From Heterocephalus glaber (lineage: Eukaryota > Chordata > Mammalia > Rodentia > Bathyergidae): 64,000 nucleotides of DNA. Of the stretch, positions 22,226 through 35,200 are shown one piece after another. How positions within the stretch are numbered: the first letter of the stretch is position 1; every line of letters begins with the position of its first letter. The position numbers and the translations under genes are program-made. Location of the stretch: the NCBI RefSeq assembly GCF_000247695.1, contig NW_004624784.1, positions 13,887,238-13,951,237 on the forward strand, read 5' to 3'. Under the pieces are notes generated by a model. It was given only the letters and a program-made list of their open reading frames with translations, was not told the DNA's origin and ran no database searches.

Positions 22226-25200
22226 TATTTTGTATATTTTTCTATGAGAAGCACTTCATAGGGAGAAGCACTTATGACAAGGCTATTTTTTAAACTGCGG
22301 TATTATCCTAATTTAAGAGAAGATCGGTTTTTAATAATTTTTTATTTTCATAGGATGAAGTTAGAGAAAATATTCAGCTGTACACACAAAGTCTGGTTTT
22401 TCCTGCCCAACTTCCCCCTGGAAGGCATACATTTTGTTGTTTCTCGTGTAGCTTATTTGTGCCCTGTTGACATAAATGTTCCCTGGCTCTGCTCTTAGAC
22501 AATAATGGAGAAGGAAGGTCACCCGGCTCCATTAGGCCACTCTCCTTTGTCTCTGTCGCAGCTCCCCAGAAGGCTGCGGAAGTCCTTGACACCTTGTGTT
22601 TCTTTCCTTCCTTTCCCACACTGTCCCTCTCCATCTGGCACTAGCTCCAGAGAGAAACAGCACTCTTACATTGCCTTCATCTTCCCTACTTCAGAGAGTC
22701 AGCAGCTGAATGGCAATTTGACCTTTTCCATCACTATCTGCCTCAGAGGTCACCTCCTTTTCCTCTGCCCATCAGCTCCTCATACCTGCAAAGAACCCAC
22801 TGATCCCCTCATGCCCTTTTTCAGGGCAACCTGTTGAAACTGAAGCACAGTCTGACCACTCACGATAAAGCAGATTTTCCTCTGCTCCTGCCACAAGGTT
22901 TCAGAGTAGTGTCGTCCAAGTAGAGGGCAGTGCACCCTTTTCTCACCACAAGAAGCCCATTCTTCTGGAAGTCTAGCAAAGCAATATGACTCAGCCCAGG
23001 ACTCACAGCTCTGCTGTGCCTTCCATCCTGGGCTCCCTTATCTCCCGTGACCTTAAGAACTTTGTCTGGTGGCTTTGCTAGAACATTGTCACTGTTTCCA
23101 CTGTCATGCAGGGAGCCCAGCACTGTGGCCAGGATGACAGAGACTTCCTTGTCATCATGGAGAAGTGCCAGCAGGGGACTGGGGAAAAGCACTCTACCCA
23201 GACCTCACCTCCCTTCCTCCTTTTGCCCATGAATAAGATGCAGTGGCCCGAGGGGTCCACTAGTGTCTGGTTTCCTTTATTATTGCACTGTGTGAGGTTT
23301 TTTTGTAAATCCTTGTAATCCTACTTTTTTTAAAGAAAAGAAAACTTAAGCTGCATTTGTTACTGAAATGATTAATGCACTGATGGGTCCTGAATTCACC
23401 TTGAGAAAGACCCAGAGGCCAGTCAGAGGGTGGGGGAAACTCAGCTAAACAGACCTAGTTCTTGCCCTGCTAGGCCTAGCTGTACTGTGAGCCCCGTCCT
23501 CATTCTATAAGCCCACACCCTGAGGACAGGGGAGGAGCCCACACCTTTCCTTCTCCTGCCAGCTGCAGATGGTTTGCCTTGCCTTTCCACCCCTCACTGT
23601 CAGCCACAGAATGAGAAACCCCTCTTACAGCTCAGCCTTGAGTCCATTGCCAAAATATCAGCATAACCTGCCAGCAACTTGGGGGATAAACTAAGGTTTC
23701 CCTGCAAGGGGGAAGGAAGGAAAAAAATGGCATGGCTGTCTCCAAAACGTGTCTGAGTTTGATTTGAAAGTGACCAAGAGATGTTCTGCACAAAAGTGCA
23801 GATTGAGGAATTGTGGTGGGTCATTCCCAAGAATCCCCCAAGGGGCATCCCGCATCCCAAATCCCTAAGGAGTGACAGACAGCTGCAAACTTGGTCAGCT
23901 CTCAGTGAAAGCCAGCTCACTTACCGCTTTGCTGCTAGAACCTGTTGTGGCTGCATTTCCTGGTGGCCAGTGACAACTGTGTAACCAGAATAGCTGCATG
24001 GCACTGACCCTTTGGCCGGAACTGGTCCCTTGGCTCCTCCATTGCTGCCCACCACATCCAGCACAACCCTTCTGCTTTTAGACCAATAGCAGGAATTAAG
24101 GGGGAAGCCGTGGCAACTATAAGTTCACAGCCAGACTCCTTTGCCAGAACCCAGCCCACCATCCTGCTTACCTCTGTCCACCCCTCAGCCAATGCAGCGA
24201 GTGCCATGCAGCAACTTTGATTTAAAAACAAAAAAGTTTAAAAAAATACACATACACAAAAACAAAAAAAAAACTTTTAATGAATGTATCTTTCTAAAGG
24301 ACTGACTTGTTCAATCAAATATCTGAAAATACTAAAGGTCAAAACCTTGTCAGTTGTTAACTTTTAGGAATTTGATTTGGGATTCTTTTTCATAGAAATT
24401 AAGTTTTTGTTTTTGTTTTTCTTAAGGAAAAGCGGGTCATTGCAAAGGGCTGGTTGTAATTTTGTTTCATTTCCTTCATTTTAAAGCAATACAAGGTTAT
24501 TGAGCAGATGGTTTTGTGCTGAATCATGAATACCAGTCAAGTCTCACACTCTGAAAATTTGAAACTTTGTTTTGGTTTTCAAATATAAATATGATATATA
24601 TAGGAACTAATATAGTAATGCACCATGTAACAAAGCCTAGTTCAGTCCATGGCTTTTAATTCTCTTAACACTATAGATAAGGATTGTGTTACAGTTGCTA
24701 GAATTGGCAGGAAAATGTCAGGCTCGTGTTCCTCTGATTCCCAAATGGAGAAGCCCAAACTGCAAAACAGGCCATTCCTAGGATCAGAGCAAAATGCAGA
24801 AATGATGTCACCTGGATTTTTTCCTGCCATGAATGTTGCCAGTCAGTACCTGTACTCCTTGTTTCTCTATTTTTGGTTATGAATGTTGGGGTTACCACCT
24901 GCATTTAGGGGAAAATTGTGTTCTGTGCTTTTCTGGTATCTTGTTCCGAGGTACTCTAGTTCTGTCTTTCAACCAAGAAAATAGACTTGTGGTGTTTCTT
25001 TTATTGAACTTTTAACAGTCTCTAGTAAATACAGGTAGTTGAATAATTGTTTCAAGAGCTCAACAGATGACAAGCTTCTTTTCTAGAAATAAGACATTTC
25101 TTGACAACTTTATCATGTATAACGGATCTTTTATTTTTGTGGGGTTTTTTTCCTTGTGTTCTTCCAAGCTTCTGGTTAGAGAAAAAGAGAAAAAAAAAAA

Positions 25201-25416
25201 AAAAAAGGAAAATGTGTCTAAAGTCCATCAGTGTTAACTCCCTGTGACAGGGATGAAGGAAAATACTTTAATAGTTCAAAAAATAATAATGCTGAAAGCT
25301 CTCTACGAAAGACTGAATGTAAAAGTAAAAAGTGTACATAGTTGTAAAAAAAAAAAGGAGTTTTTAAACATGTTTATTTTCTATGCACTTTTTTTTATTT
25401 AAGTGATAGTTTAATT

Positions 25417-25422
25417 AATAAA
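25417..25422 (+). terminator. KMT2A polyadenylation signal
   Basis: AATAAA after a T-rich stretch, about 4.6 kb past the stop and about 660 bp before the TTC36 start codon. Taken as the main distal signal. Another AATAAA at about 25771 is less likely, as it would leave little promoter space for TTC36. Confidence 0.7.
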
Positions 25423-25997
25423 CATGTCAAGTTTATTGCTGCACATGGTTGAGCTTCCTTTTTGGCCTTGGCAGGGATGGAGAACTTGAGGGGACCTGCA
25501 GCCTGTGATCTGTTTACAAAGTACCCTCTACAGTGCTTTCTTTGAAGATGGAATTGCTAAACCATTCTGCATAGCCAGGGACAGGCCCCACCTACACTGA
25601 CGCCCTTGACTGGGTTTTCCTCCTTTGTTCAGCAGTGGTGTATGTTCAGGACCTAGTGGATTTGGGATCTGAGGAAAGGGTCAAGAGGACCCTGAACCAT
25701 CTACATATCCCCGCTTTTGTCCAGGCAAGGTGGAGCAGAGGCCACTAATGATTTTCTCCTAAACTGCACAGAATAAATTGAAAGCATTTCAGCACCTGTT
25801 CTTTGCTCCATTCCACCTTAAGGCTGAAACGTGATTTGTGTTTTCTGTGTTGAGGGCCAGGTTTCAGTTAACAAATCATTGTAAATAATCTGCGAAACCA
25901 GAGTCACTAACCTCAGGCCATGGGGTTGAACTTGTGCAAAAGCTAAGGATTGGGAGTCACTTACTCCTGGAGGTGGTTCCCAAACAGAACCTCCTCC

Positions 25998-26006
25998 TTT
26001 TATAAC
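25998..26006 (+). promoter_or_regulatory. TATA-like box upstream of TTC36
   Basis: TTTTATAAC about 85 bp before the TTC36 ATG, at plausible spacing for a TATA-driven start with a short 5'UTR. No CpG island lies here, which fits a tissue-restricted gene. It was identified by motif and position only. Confidence 0.4.
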
Positions 26007-26087
26007 CACTGCCTGTAGAGGCTCTGCCCCAGCCCTTTTTCCAACCTCTTCCCAAGTCACCTTTTGAGACTTTGGGAGTTGGACACC

Positions 26088-26202
26088 ATGGGAACCTCAA
26101 GTGATCAGGCTGTATTGCAAGCTATCTTCAACCCCAGCACCCCATTTGGAGACGTCCTTGGGGTGGACCTGGAAGAGGAAGCAGAGCAGAATGAAGATGA
26201 GG
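26088..26202 (+). CDS. TTC36: TTC36 exon 1
   Basis: ATG at 26088-26090, donor GT at 26203-26204. It encodes 38 residues including the [16 protein letters not shown] segment and an acidic tail, ending one base into an Asp codon. Confidence 0.93.
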
Positions 26203-29200
26203 GTGAGCATTTGACCATGGAGTGGAGCTCTTCACACAGGCTAACTGCAGAGAGGTGATACGACAGGGTCCCTGGTTCCACCACCCTTGGATTGATGATG
26301 GAGATTGGAATCAAGTTGGATGATCTTTGGTGTAGGAAGAGGGATTTAGCAAGAGATTCTACCCAGAGGACTAAGCCAGGGCTTGTGTCTCAGTCCATCC
26401 GCATTCACCCCTTGGAACTTACACTTCCCTCCGTGATCCAAGCTTAACTGAGTTGGGTGGGTGGTATTAAACTCTCAAGTCTTGCCAAACAGTGTCACAC
26501 CCACAGAATGGAAGGCAGAAGTAGTTGAGTGGTTCCAATATAGCAAGCAGAGTTAGCATTTGTATCACAAGCCAGGTACTAAGCTAAGTCTTCCACAGAA
26601 CAAGTGCATGTTCCATTGGCCCCAATGGAAAAGTGCTTATGTACTTGTTTTAGACAGTGAAGCCTTAGATTTATTTACTAAAACTTCAGGCTAAGAAGCG
26701 AAGTTACACATTGGAGTGATTTTTACATCCTGGGATGTCAATGATCACCTTTAGGTAGGAGGCAATGTGGTAGAGCAAGAGAATAGGCTAAAAAGCCAGA
26801 AAAGTCAGTGTTCACATCCCAGCTCTGCAACTTAGAAGTATGTGAAATTGGGCCGGGGATTTAGCTCAGTGCTTCTGGCGCCTGCCTCGCAAGTGCAAGG
26901 TCCCAAGTTCGATCCCCGGTGCCAAAAAAAAAGAAAAAAAAAGAAGTATGTGAAATTGGGTCAATTTAGTGAAATTGGGGCAATTTATTAGCCCATGCCT
27001 TAAGGAGTTGGAGGTTCATACTCAGGGACCTGGGGAGCCATTCAGGGGCCCTTTCCAGTCCCTTTGGCTTCAGTGCTAGCTCCCTGCCTTGGTGACCTCA
27101 GCCCCTCCTACCCCAAGCTTGTGAACTTTACCCCTGCTGGGACTCACACCCGTCAGGTCTAGATTGCTCTGGATCTCTTGCTCTCAGCTACACACATGTC
27201 CCCACTTGGCTTCTTCCCTGACACAGATGCAGTTTTCCCCCAAGCACAACTGGAGCAGTCCAAGGCCCTGGAGCTGCAGGGGGTGATGGCAGCAGAGGCT
27301 GGGGACCTCAGCTCAGCCCTGGAGAGGTTTGGCCAAGCCATCTGCCTTCTTCCCGAGAGAGCTTCAGCCTACAACAACAGAGCCCAGGCCCGGCGGCTCC
27401 AGGGGGATGTGGCAGGTGAGGGGAAACGCCCCAGAGTCTCCACAGAGGGCACAGAAATGAGGTGGTTATGGGACAGAGAACCACTAAACCCCTCTGGAGC
27501 CCATGTTTGTACCTAAATTGTCTGAAATACAGTATAGGCCCTGGGGCTATGGTGAAAGAAGAGATTACATTCCATTCATTTATTGAAAGGACAGTTCATG
27601 AGAGCCTACTATGTGGCAGGCTGAGTACCAAAGACACAAAGGTAAAAGATGTACTATTTATAGCTAACATTTATGTAGTACTACATGCCAGGTATGATGC
27701 ACTTTACATATAGGCTGTAGTAACTCAATCTCATGACAACCCTTGAACAGCTATGCACTCCTGTTATTCCCTCTTTTTTTTGTTTCATTGTGTTTTGAGA
27801 CAGGGTCTGACTATGTAGTTCAGGCTGGCCCGAACTCATATGTAGCCCAGGCTGGCCTCGAACTGACAACAATCCTCCTGCCTCAGCCTCCTGTAGGTGT
27901 GCACCACCACACCAGGCTATCCCCATTTTAAAGAAGAAACTGGGGCTGGGGATGTAGCTCAGAGGTACAGCACCTGCCTGGCAAGTGCAAGGTCCTCAGT
28001 TTGATTCCTGGTGCCAAAAAAGTTTAATTAAAAAAAATAAAAATGAAGAAACTGAACAATGGGTAGGTTAAGTGACTTGCCCACTATCCTCCAGGAGGGA
28101 AGTGTCAGAACTGGGATTTGAACAAGGTGGTAGGGGTCTTAAACCCTATGTGATACTGCTCCTCGGGGGGCTCAGAATCTAGGGGGCAGAGCAATCACAT
28201 TATTAGGTTACCAATATAGTAAATTTAAGAGGGGGTGGCCTGGGAGCCATTCCTGAAGAGCAAGTTTCAGAGGATGAGTAGAGGGCACACAGGTAATGGG
28301 GAAAAAAATAACCAAGATACATCATGTACAGGTACAAGCACCCAATGATAAATGTAAACATATTGTATATCTAAAATGTACCAATAAAAGAATTTTTTTA
28401 AAAAAACAAAGGATGAGTAGGAGTTAGCTGAGCAAGTGAGTGTCAGTAGGAGAAGGAAAAGTGTGTAGGTGCCCAGAAGCCATGTATAGGTCCAGAGAAC
28501 TTCAGATCTCCAGGCTGCTTGGAGCAGGCAGGCTGCTTGGAGCAGGCAGCCTGCAAGAGCTAAGCTTGCAGGACCAGATGGGGAGAAATTTGGAATGTCA
28601 GATGGTGAATGGACTCTCTTGAAAACGTAGGGGTGGGGGCATCATTCAAAGGTTTTAAGGGAGAGTGACTGGCTCTAACTTGCTGCATTCAGCTTACTCT
28701 GGCTGGAGTGGGCAAAATGGGACAGAGGGAATGGTTCTGGGGACCAAAGCCAGACTGCTGTGCAGGTGTAAACATCAGAAGCCTATCGGGGAACACTGAT
28801 TATTAGGACTTGTGCAGGTATTCCTAGGAACAGGAATGCTAGGCTAGAAAATCTGGACTCCATTCTGGAAACAAAAGAGAGCCCCCCACCCCCTTTCCAA
28901 GGCTTGTTTGCCCTGGGCTGGTGAAGACAACCTACAAGCTAAATCCCAGAGAGGGGCAGAGATGATTCCACCTGGAGAGGTTTCGACTAGCCTAGACCTG
29001 CCCCACTGAGGGAAACTGAGGTACACTGTAATCTGAAAGCATCTGTGCAGTCTGGGTGAGGTGGGGAGCAAATTGGGTTCTGGAACCAAGTCACAGGCAC
29101 AGGAGACAGAGGCTCTGCCTTACTCCTGGATAGGGCTAGAGCTCCCCAAGGGCCCTGTTAGGCCCTTTAGGGGGCTAGAGAATGTGGAGTGAAGCAGAAC

Positions 29201-32200
29201 CCCAAAGAAAGCAACTGGTAGACCTTCTAGAATAGCTGGCTGCTTGGGTTTCTGAGTTCAGAGGTCTGAGGCCCAGCCCAAATTGTTTTGTTTTGTTTTG
29301 TTGTACCGGGGATCAAACTCAGGACCTTGCGCTTGAGAGGCAAGCGGCAGCATCATTGAGCTAAATCCCTGGCCTCCCAGCCAAAGGTATTTTATGAAAA
29401 TAATAAAAATTAAAACACTTCTCTAGGTCCATGACCTCCTTCCAAGGAAATTAGATAGCAAATAATGAAGAGCACTGAGATAATCAAAAAATGACAAAGG
29501 CCATCCATCCAGGAAAGTAGGGGATAGAAGAGCTGCTCAAACAGCAGTGGAAAAGAGGAGAACAAAATCCCATCAAAAAGAAGAGTGAGTTGGGCCGGGG
29601 ATTTAGCTCAGTGGTTTTTGCCGCCTGCTGCGCAAGCACAAGGTCTCAAGTTTGATCCCCGGTCCAAAAAAAAAAGAAGAGTGAGAAACTGACTTGGTTG
29701 CATTTGTAAGAAATGATCCTGCAGTTAATGATTGTTTTTGAACCTAGGGATTCAGAGTTGGTCTCCTGACACAGAGTAGATGCTTTAGTAACTTCTCTGT
29801 GGAATGAACTTCCTGCTACTTGTGGAGGCAGTGGACCACACTCATTAACATACTGACCAAAGTCCTCCCAGCAACATTCATGTTTTGGTGTATTAATAGT
29901 GGGAAAAAAATAAGAACAAGGCGCAAGACCTGGACTTTCATCCCAGCTCAGCCACTAAGTGACTGTGCAGCCCAGGGTGTCTTTCCAGCCCCTAGAGCCT
30001 TCATCTGGGTAATGGGAATAACAGTCTCTTTGGCCCTGTGAAAACAGCATTACAAAGGCTGGTAAAGCAGGTAGTAAAAGAATTTACCAAGACAATGGCA
30101 GAGTCAGAGAAGATCTAACAAGTAGTTTTTATGGCAAAAAGCAAGATACAGAAGTATTGTGTGTGCTCAGAAGCAAGGGTGGTATTGTTTTGAAAGGGAA
30201 AAGTTGGGCCTGGCAGGAGGAAATGGCTCACTTTGTGTAAGCACAACTTCAAAAGAGGTACAGATAAGCCCCAAGAGGTGAATTATTCTGATCATGAGAT
30301 CACTGTATGAACCTCCTTAAGTCTTTTTTTTTTTTTTTTTTCAGTACCCGGGATTGAACACGGGTCCTTGCGCTTGCGCAGCAGGCAGCGAAACCACTAT
30401 AAATCTCCGGCCCCTTAAGTCTGTTCTTTGTGCAAATTGTTGGTAGGAGTGAGTCCTGGTGATTCATGGTTTGTTTTAAGATGGCTGCCTGATCCAAATG
30501 GCTGTACTGCAACCTAAACAGTGATACCCCGGTTGTTGAATAGCTCCAAGCTCAAACTTGCCCCTACTGGAACAGCAAAGTTCAAAAAATAAAATCTGCT
30601 CAGAGTTCATAACTTTGTTCTCTAGTCAAACCAAAACTCCGATTTGAAAAGACCTGTATGGGCCAAGAGTGAGTCGCCACAGACACAAAAGGATGACATT
30701 TCAGTCTAAGCGCCGCTCTCACCCAAACAACATATAGTACTGCTTATGTTAGTGCGTTAAACATTCATCATTGTGCTTTTTTGTGTGCTTTGTTTGCATA
30801 AAATATCGTAACCCTGGCTCCAAAGAAAGTTAGTGATACCAGCAGTAAAGCTAAGAGGAAAACTGTGAGGGCCACAGTAGCATTAAAGAAAGAAATCATT
30901 GGAATATTTGCTAAAGTCCTGGAAAAATGAATTTATAAGTGTAATTTTGAGGCCTCAGAACCATTATTTGGTTTTCCATGATTTCTCTTTTTTGTTTTCT
31001 TTTTCTTTTTCTTTTTTTTTTTTTTTTGGTACCAGGGATTAAACTCAGGACCTTGCACTTTCAAGGCAGGCGGTGGAACCACTGAGCTAACTCCCCGGCC
31101 CTAGTTTTCCATTATTTCTCATGGGAAAAATATGTTCAATTCTCAAACTTTTCAGTGTTCAAGCATGAATTTGGAATGAATTGAGTTCAACAACTGAGGT
31201 ATCACTGTACTGGGTTCCACGTTTCCCACCTGACAGATAAACAAAGTTAAGCCTTTGACATTTGGATGGAGATTTCCTCTTCAGTAACTAATTCAGGCTG
31301 GACATGGGCAGAGAGAGGCCTTCTCAAGGGGTCTGCTGACACATCAGTGGTCACTGGGGCCAGGCCAGGAGTAAAAGTTTTGGGCAGAGTACAGAGTAGG
31401 AAAAATTGGGATCCATGTTAAGTCATCATCTGTAATTTAATGGACTGCAACCTGGCAGAGACAGAAAGCACAAACATGTTAAATACAAGTGGACCTACTA
31501 AAAGAAGGTTGATTAGAGATATAAGTGGTCCCAAAAAAGGAAGTAGCCAACACATCACCACCAGCTGGTATTCCATGTGTCTACCCTTGGTGGCTTGTGT
31601 GGTTGTTTTTTTGCCTTCCAGAAATGTCTGGATATGTTGTTGTACTTGTCCTGTCCTATCTTGTTTGCCCAAGAGCAACACTTTTTTTTTCATAGCACAT
31701 GTACCCTCCACTCCCTGCTGTGAGTATATTTATGGCTTGGCGATTCTGTAGGACAATAGCAGCCAGGGAATTTGTTTGGTTCTGTGTAGTGGACAGTCCT
31801 GCTGTAATTTCCTCATTAACTTTGGCTAAGAATGTTTAAAGGTTATAAAAGATCTGATAAAAGTAGTGTGCTATATCTTACCCCTGTGACTCCAGTTAGG
31901 GGAGAAATGCCCAGTAGGTTTGAAATACACAGGCCTCTTCTCTTGTTTTCTCAATTTTTTTTTTTTTTTTTTGGTACTGGAGATCGAACTCGGGACCTTG
32001 CACTTGAGAGGCAGGCGGCAGAACCACTGAGCTAAATCTCCGGCCCTGGACCTCTTCTCTTGGAAAAATGTGGCTCTGTAGTTACTGGCAATGGTATAAG
32101 GGAAGTACCATTGAGGTTTGGCAATCTGGGAAGTACATGGGCCAGAGTTCAGACATCACTCCAGTTCATGGGAAGGCAAACATCATCTCTGGAGCCATGG

Positions 32201-35200
32201 ATGTACAGGACCCAGGCATACAGTAGGAGGCATCCTCTTGCATAGTAGAAGACCCAGGAAACAGCCCTGATCTATTTTAGTATTTCTAGTCAAAAGTCAT
32301 TGGAGTGTACTGCCAGAGATACAGGATTATAACAAAGGGTGAAGTTCTGAGAAGTGTCTTTGTGAGATTCTCAAAAGGTGGTACCCTCCCACTGTTTTAG
32401 GAAGAATTTATCCTCAGTGTTTTTTTTTTTTTTGGTACCAGGGATCGAACTCAGGTCCTTGCGCTTGTGAGGCAGGCAGTGGAACCACTGAGCTAAATCC
32501 CTGGCCCCTTCAGTGGTGTTTTTCACAAGAGTACAATTTTGTCCTTTGCTTACAATGTTGTCCAGAAAGCGAAAGGAACAGGCTAGGGTTAGTACAACCT
32601 GGGCAGACACTTCCAGAGTAAGGAAGTGGGCGGCCTGTATGGAGGTAGGGTGGAAAGTTCAGAAGGGAGGTAGCCATGTCCTTGTAGGTTAAATTTTTGG
32701 GATCCTTTGGGGATACAGTGGTATAGAAGGTGAGATTGATATGTGTCACATTTAGAAGGGGAAATCTGGCTTATGGGGATATAGCCACTTGATTTAGACC
32801 AAGGGGGTGAAACTATGCACAGAGGAGCTAAAGTCTGGAGACTAATTTGGTTATAAATAGGCCCGTGTACAGGTGGAACCAAGGAATGATTACCAGAGAT
32901 ACAGTGGTAAGAGGTGACCTGGGCAGTGTAATATATGAAGCCAGAGAGTTGGGCCCAGCCACTGGCCTCCCTTGGAAATGCCAGTCCTGGAAACTACCTG
33001 GAGTTTGTAGGCATAGCCAGCAGAGTTGCTTGAGTTTTTTTTCATTGAGTGACAATTGACTGGAGAGCCTCTGAGATAGTCAGGCTTTTAGTGCTAGTGG
33101 GGAGGAAGACAGAGGGGATAGGATGCATAGTGGGGAAAAGTTTAACCCTCAGTGGGGCCATAACTTAAGGATAAGTAGCAGGCATAGTACAGATTGGAGA
33201 CTGAGAGCTTGAAAGATTCAAACCACAATTGAGAAATAGAAGTAGAATCAGGCTTCAGGCTTATTAGAAGCTAGGAGGGACAACTGTCACCTGAGTGCTA
33301 TAGAAACAGAAAACAAAGGGAGGCCACAGTTGTAGGCCATTTTGAGTTGGCTTCTGAGGGTGAAACAGCCTTAACTCTGGAGAGATAAACCCATGGTGAC
33401 AGGCCTTGTAGCTTAACCTTGTAGGCCTTGTAACTTAAGTACTCTTTAAGTTGGAGAGGTGAGCAGGACTTTGTAAGGTATGGTCCAAATAGCCTTGAGT
33501 GGTTTTCTGTCCTGTGGGAGGGTTTTAATGATAGCCCGATCCTCTAGGATTAATGTGAGGGGTAATTCCAAGAAAGTAGAGTCCAGCATGTCCTGGTATT
33601 CAGTGATGGCCCTGATAATCTGTCCTAGTGATATAAGTAGTGGGCCTCAGGACCTAACAAGAGGTCAGTTTGAAGAAAGGGTCTACCATAGAGAGCTTCA
33701 AAAGGACTGAGGGCCGGGGATTTAGCTCACTGGTTTCGCCGCCTGCTGTGCAAGCGCAAGAACCCGAGTTCAATCCCTGGTACCAAAGGAAAAAAAAAGG
33801 ACTGAAATGGCTTCTACTATGGCCAAAATCTCAGAGACATGTTTGAGCAGGGTATTATGGGCAGTGAGGAGAACTCTTTCTCTCCAAATGGCTGTGTGGA
33901 TGTGAGCCCCATGGACAGCATAGGCTGAATCTGTGTAAATAGGATGTTTTATTCCTGCTCTTAGTTGAAAATCCCTAGTGAGGGCAATTAGTTGTGCTTC
34001 TTGGGTGGATCTGGAATTCCATGAGGCTGACTATTGCCTACCGAGAGTGCATGTCCCTCTACCATGAACTGCTGCCATCTGTGAACTAGATAGCCTGAGG
34101 GTATGAAATTAGAGAATCCTGTAAGTCTGATCTAGTCCTAGACCTAAGACCAATTGTCTCCCACAGGAATTTTATAGGGGGGCCTCGGGATCTGGCAACA
34201 GAGTGGCAGGATTTAGGGTTTGACAGGTCTTATGGTATTTGGAGTCTGTGGGATAATATAATGCAACTTACATGAACCTGTTACTATAATTACATAACAA
34301 GTCATCCCTAAACTTAGAGCCATAAAACAACTATTTTGCAGACTCAGTGAGTTATGCAGCAAGGGTAGTTGTTTCTGCCATATGATGTCTGGAGGTTTCA
34401 ACTGGGAAGAACTAAAGTGGCTGGAGACTGGAATCTGCAAATGTCTCTATGCACATGTCTAGTGATTGATGCTTGCTGTCATTGGGACTCCATTCAGGAC
34501 TGTCATCTAGAAAACCTGCAATTGGCTTTTCTATGTGTCTTGCATTTCCATACAGCATGGTCCTCAAGGTCATGAAGCTTAAGACTCCAAATTCAGCTAA
34601 GAATGAAGTTGTGTCGCATTTTGTGACCCAGTAAGAGAAATCACGCAGTGTCACTTTCATCATTTGATATTGGTTATAAGTGAGTCACAGGCTGGGCATA
34701 TGCCTGTAATTCCAACACTTAGGCAGAGGCAGAAGGATCACTGTGAGTTTGAGGCTAGCCTGGGCTACATATAGTGAGTTCAAGGCCAGCTTGAACTGCA
34801 TAACAAGACCCTGTCTCAAAAAGCCAAAACAACTCAACCAAACAAACAAGTGAGTCACAGCCTACTTACAGTCAAAGGAAATGAAATTAAAACTGTATCT
34901 GGTAATGGGGCTGTGACAATGATATACAGCACATTTAAGAGAGGAGACATTACCAAGAGAGTATGTAAAGGTGCATATCTCCAATGATGAATGCTATTAT
35001 ATTGTACACCTAAAATTTACCAATAAAAGGATATAAAAAAAAAAGACAGGAGACATTAAGCAACCAACATATAATCTGTCACGTCACCTCCATAGCAATC
35101 CATGTGTATGGATGTTTTCCTAGTTCCATGCCTTTTCTTCATGCTTTTGAATATATTAGGGCACTTTTCCCACTCTCTAGCTCACTATTACCTGATTTTT

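Larger units (their letters stand above)
20841..25440 (+). other. KMT2A: KMT2A 3' untranslated region
   Basis: About 4.6 kb from the stop to just past an AATAAA at 25417-25422, similar to the length I recall for the human MLL1 3'UTR. No ID, B1 or other SINE was found inside it, although flanking introns have one every 300-800 bp. It contains AU-rich segments and a Pumilio-type octamer at 22218-22225. Earlier polyadenylation sites may exist; the end point is inferred. Confidence 0.8.

Noticed and set aside
25771..25776. AATAAA between KMT2A and TTC36
   Set aside because: Less likely than the signal at 25417, but an alternative 3' end cannot be excluded.
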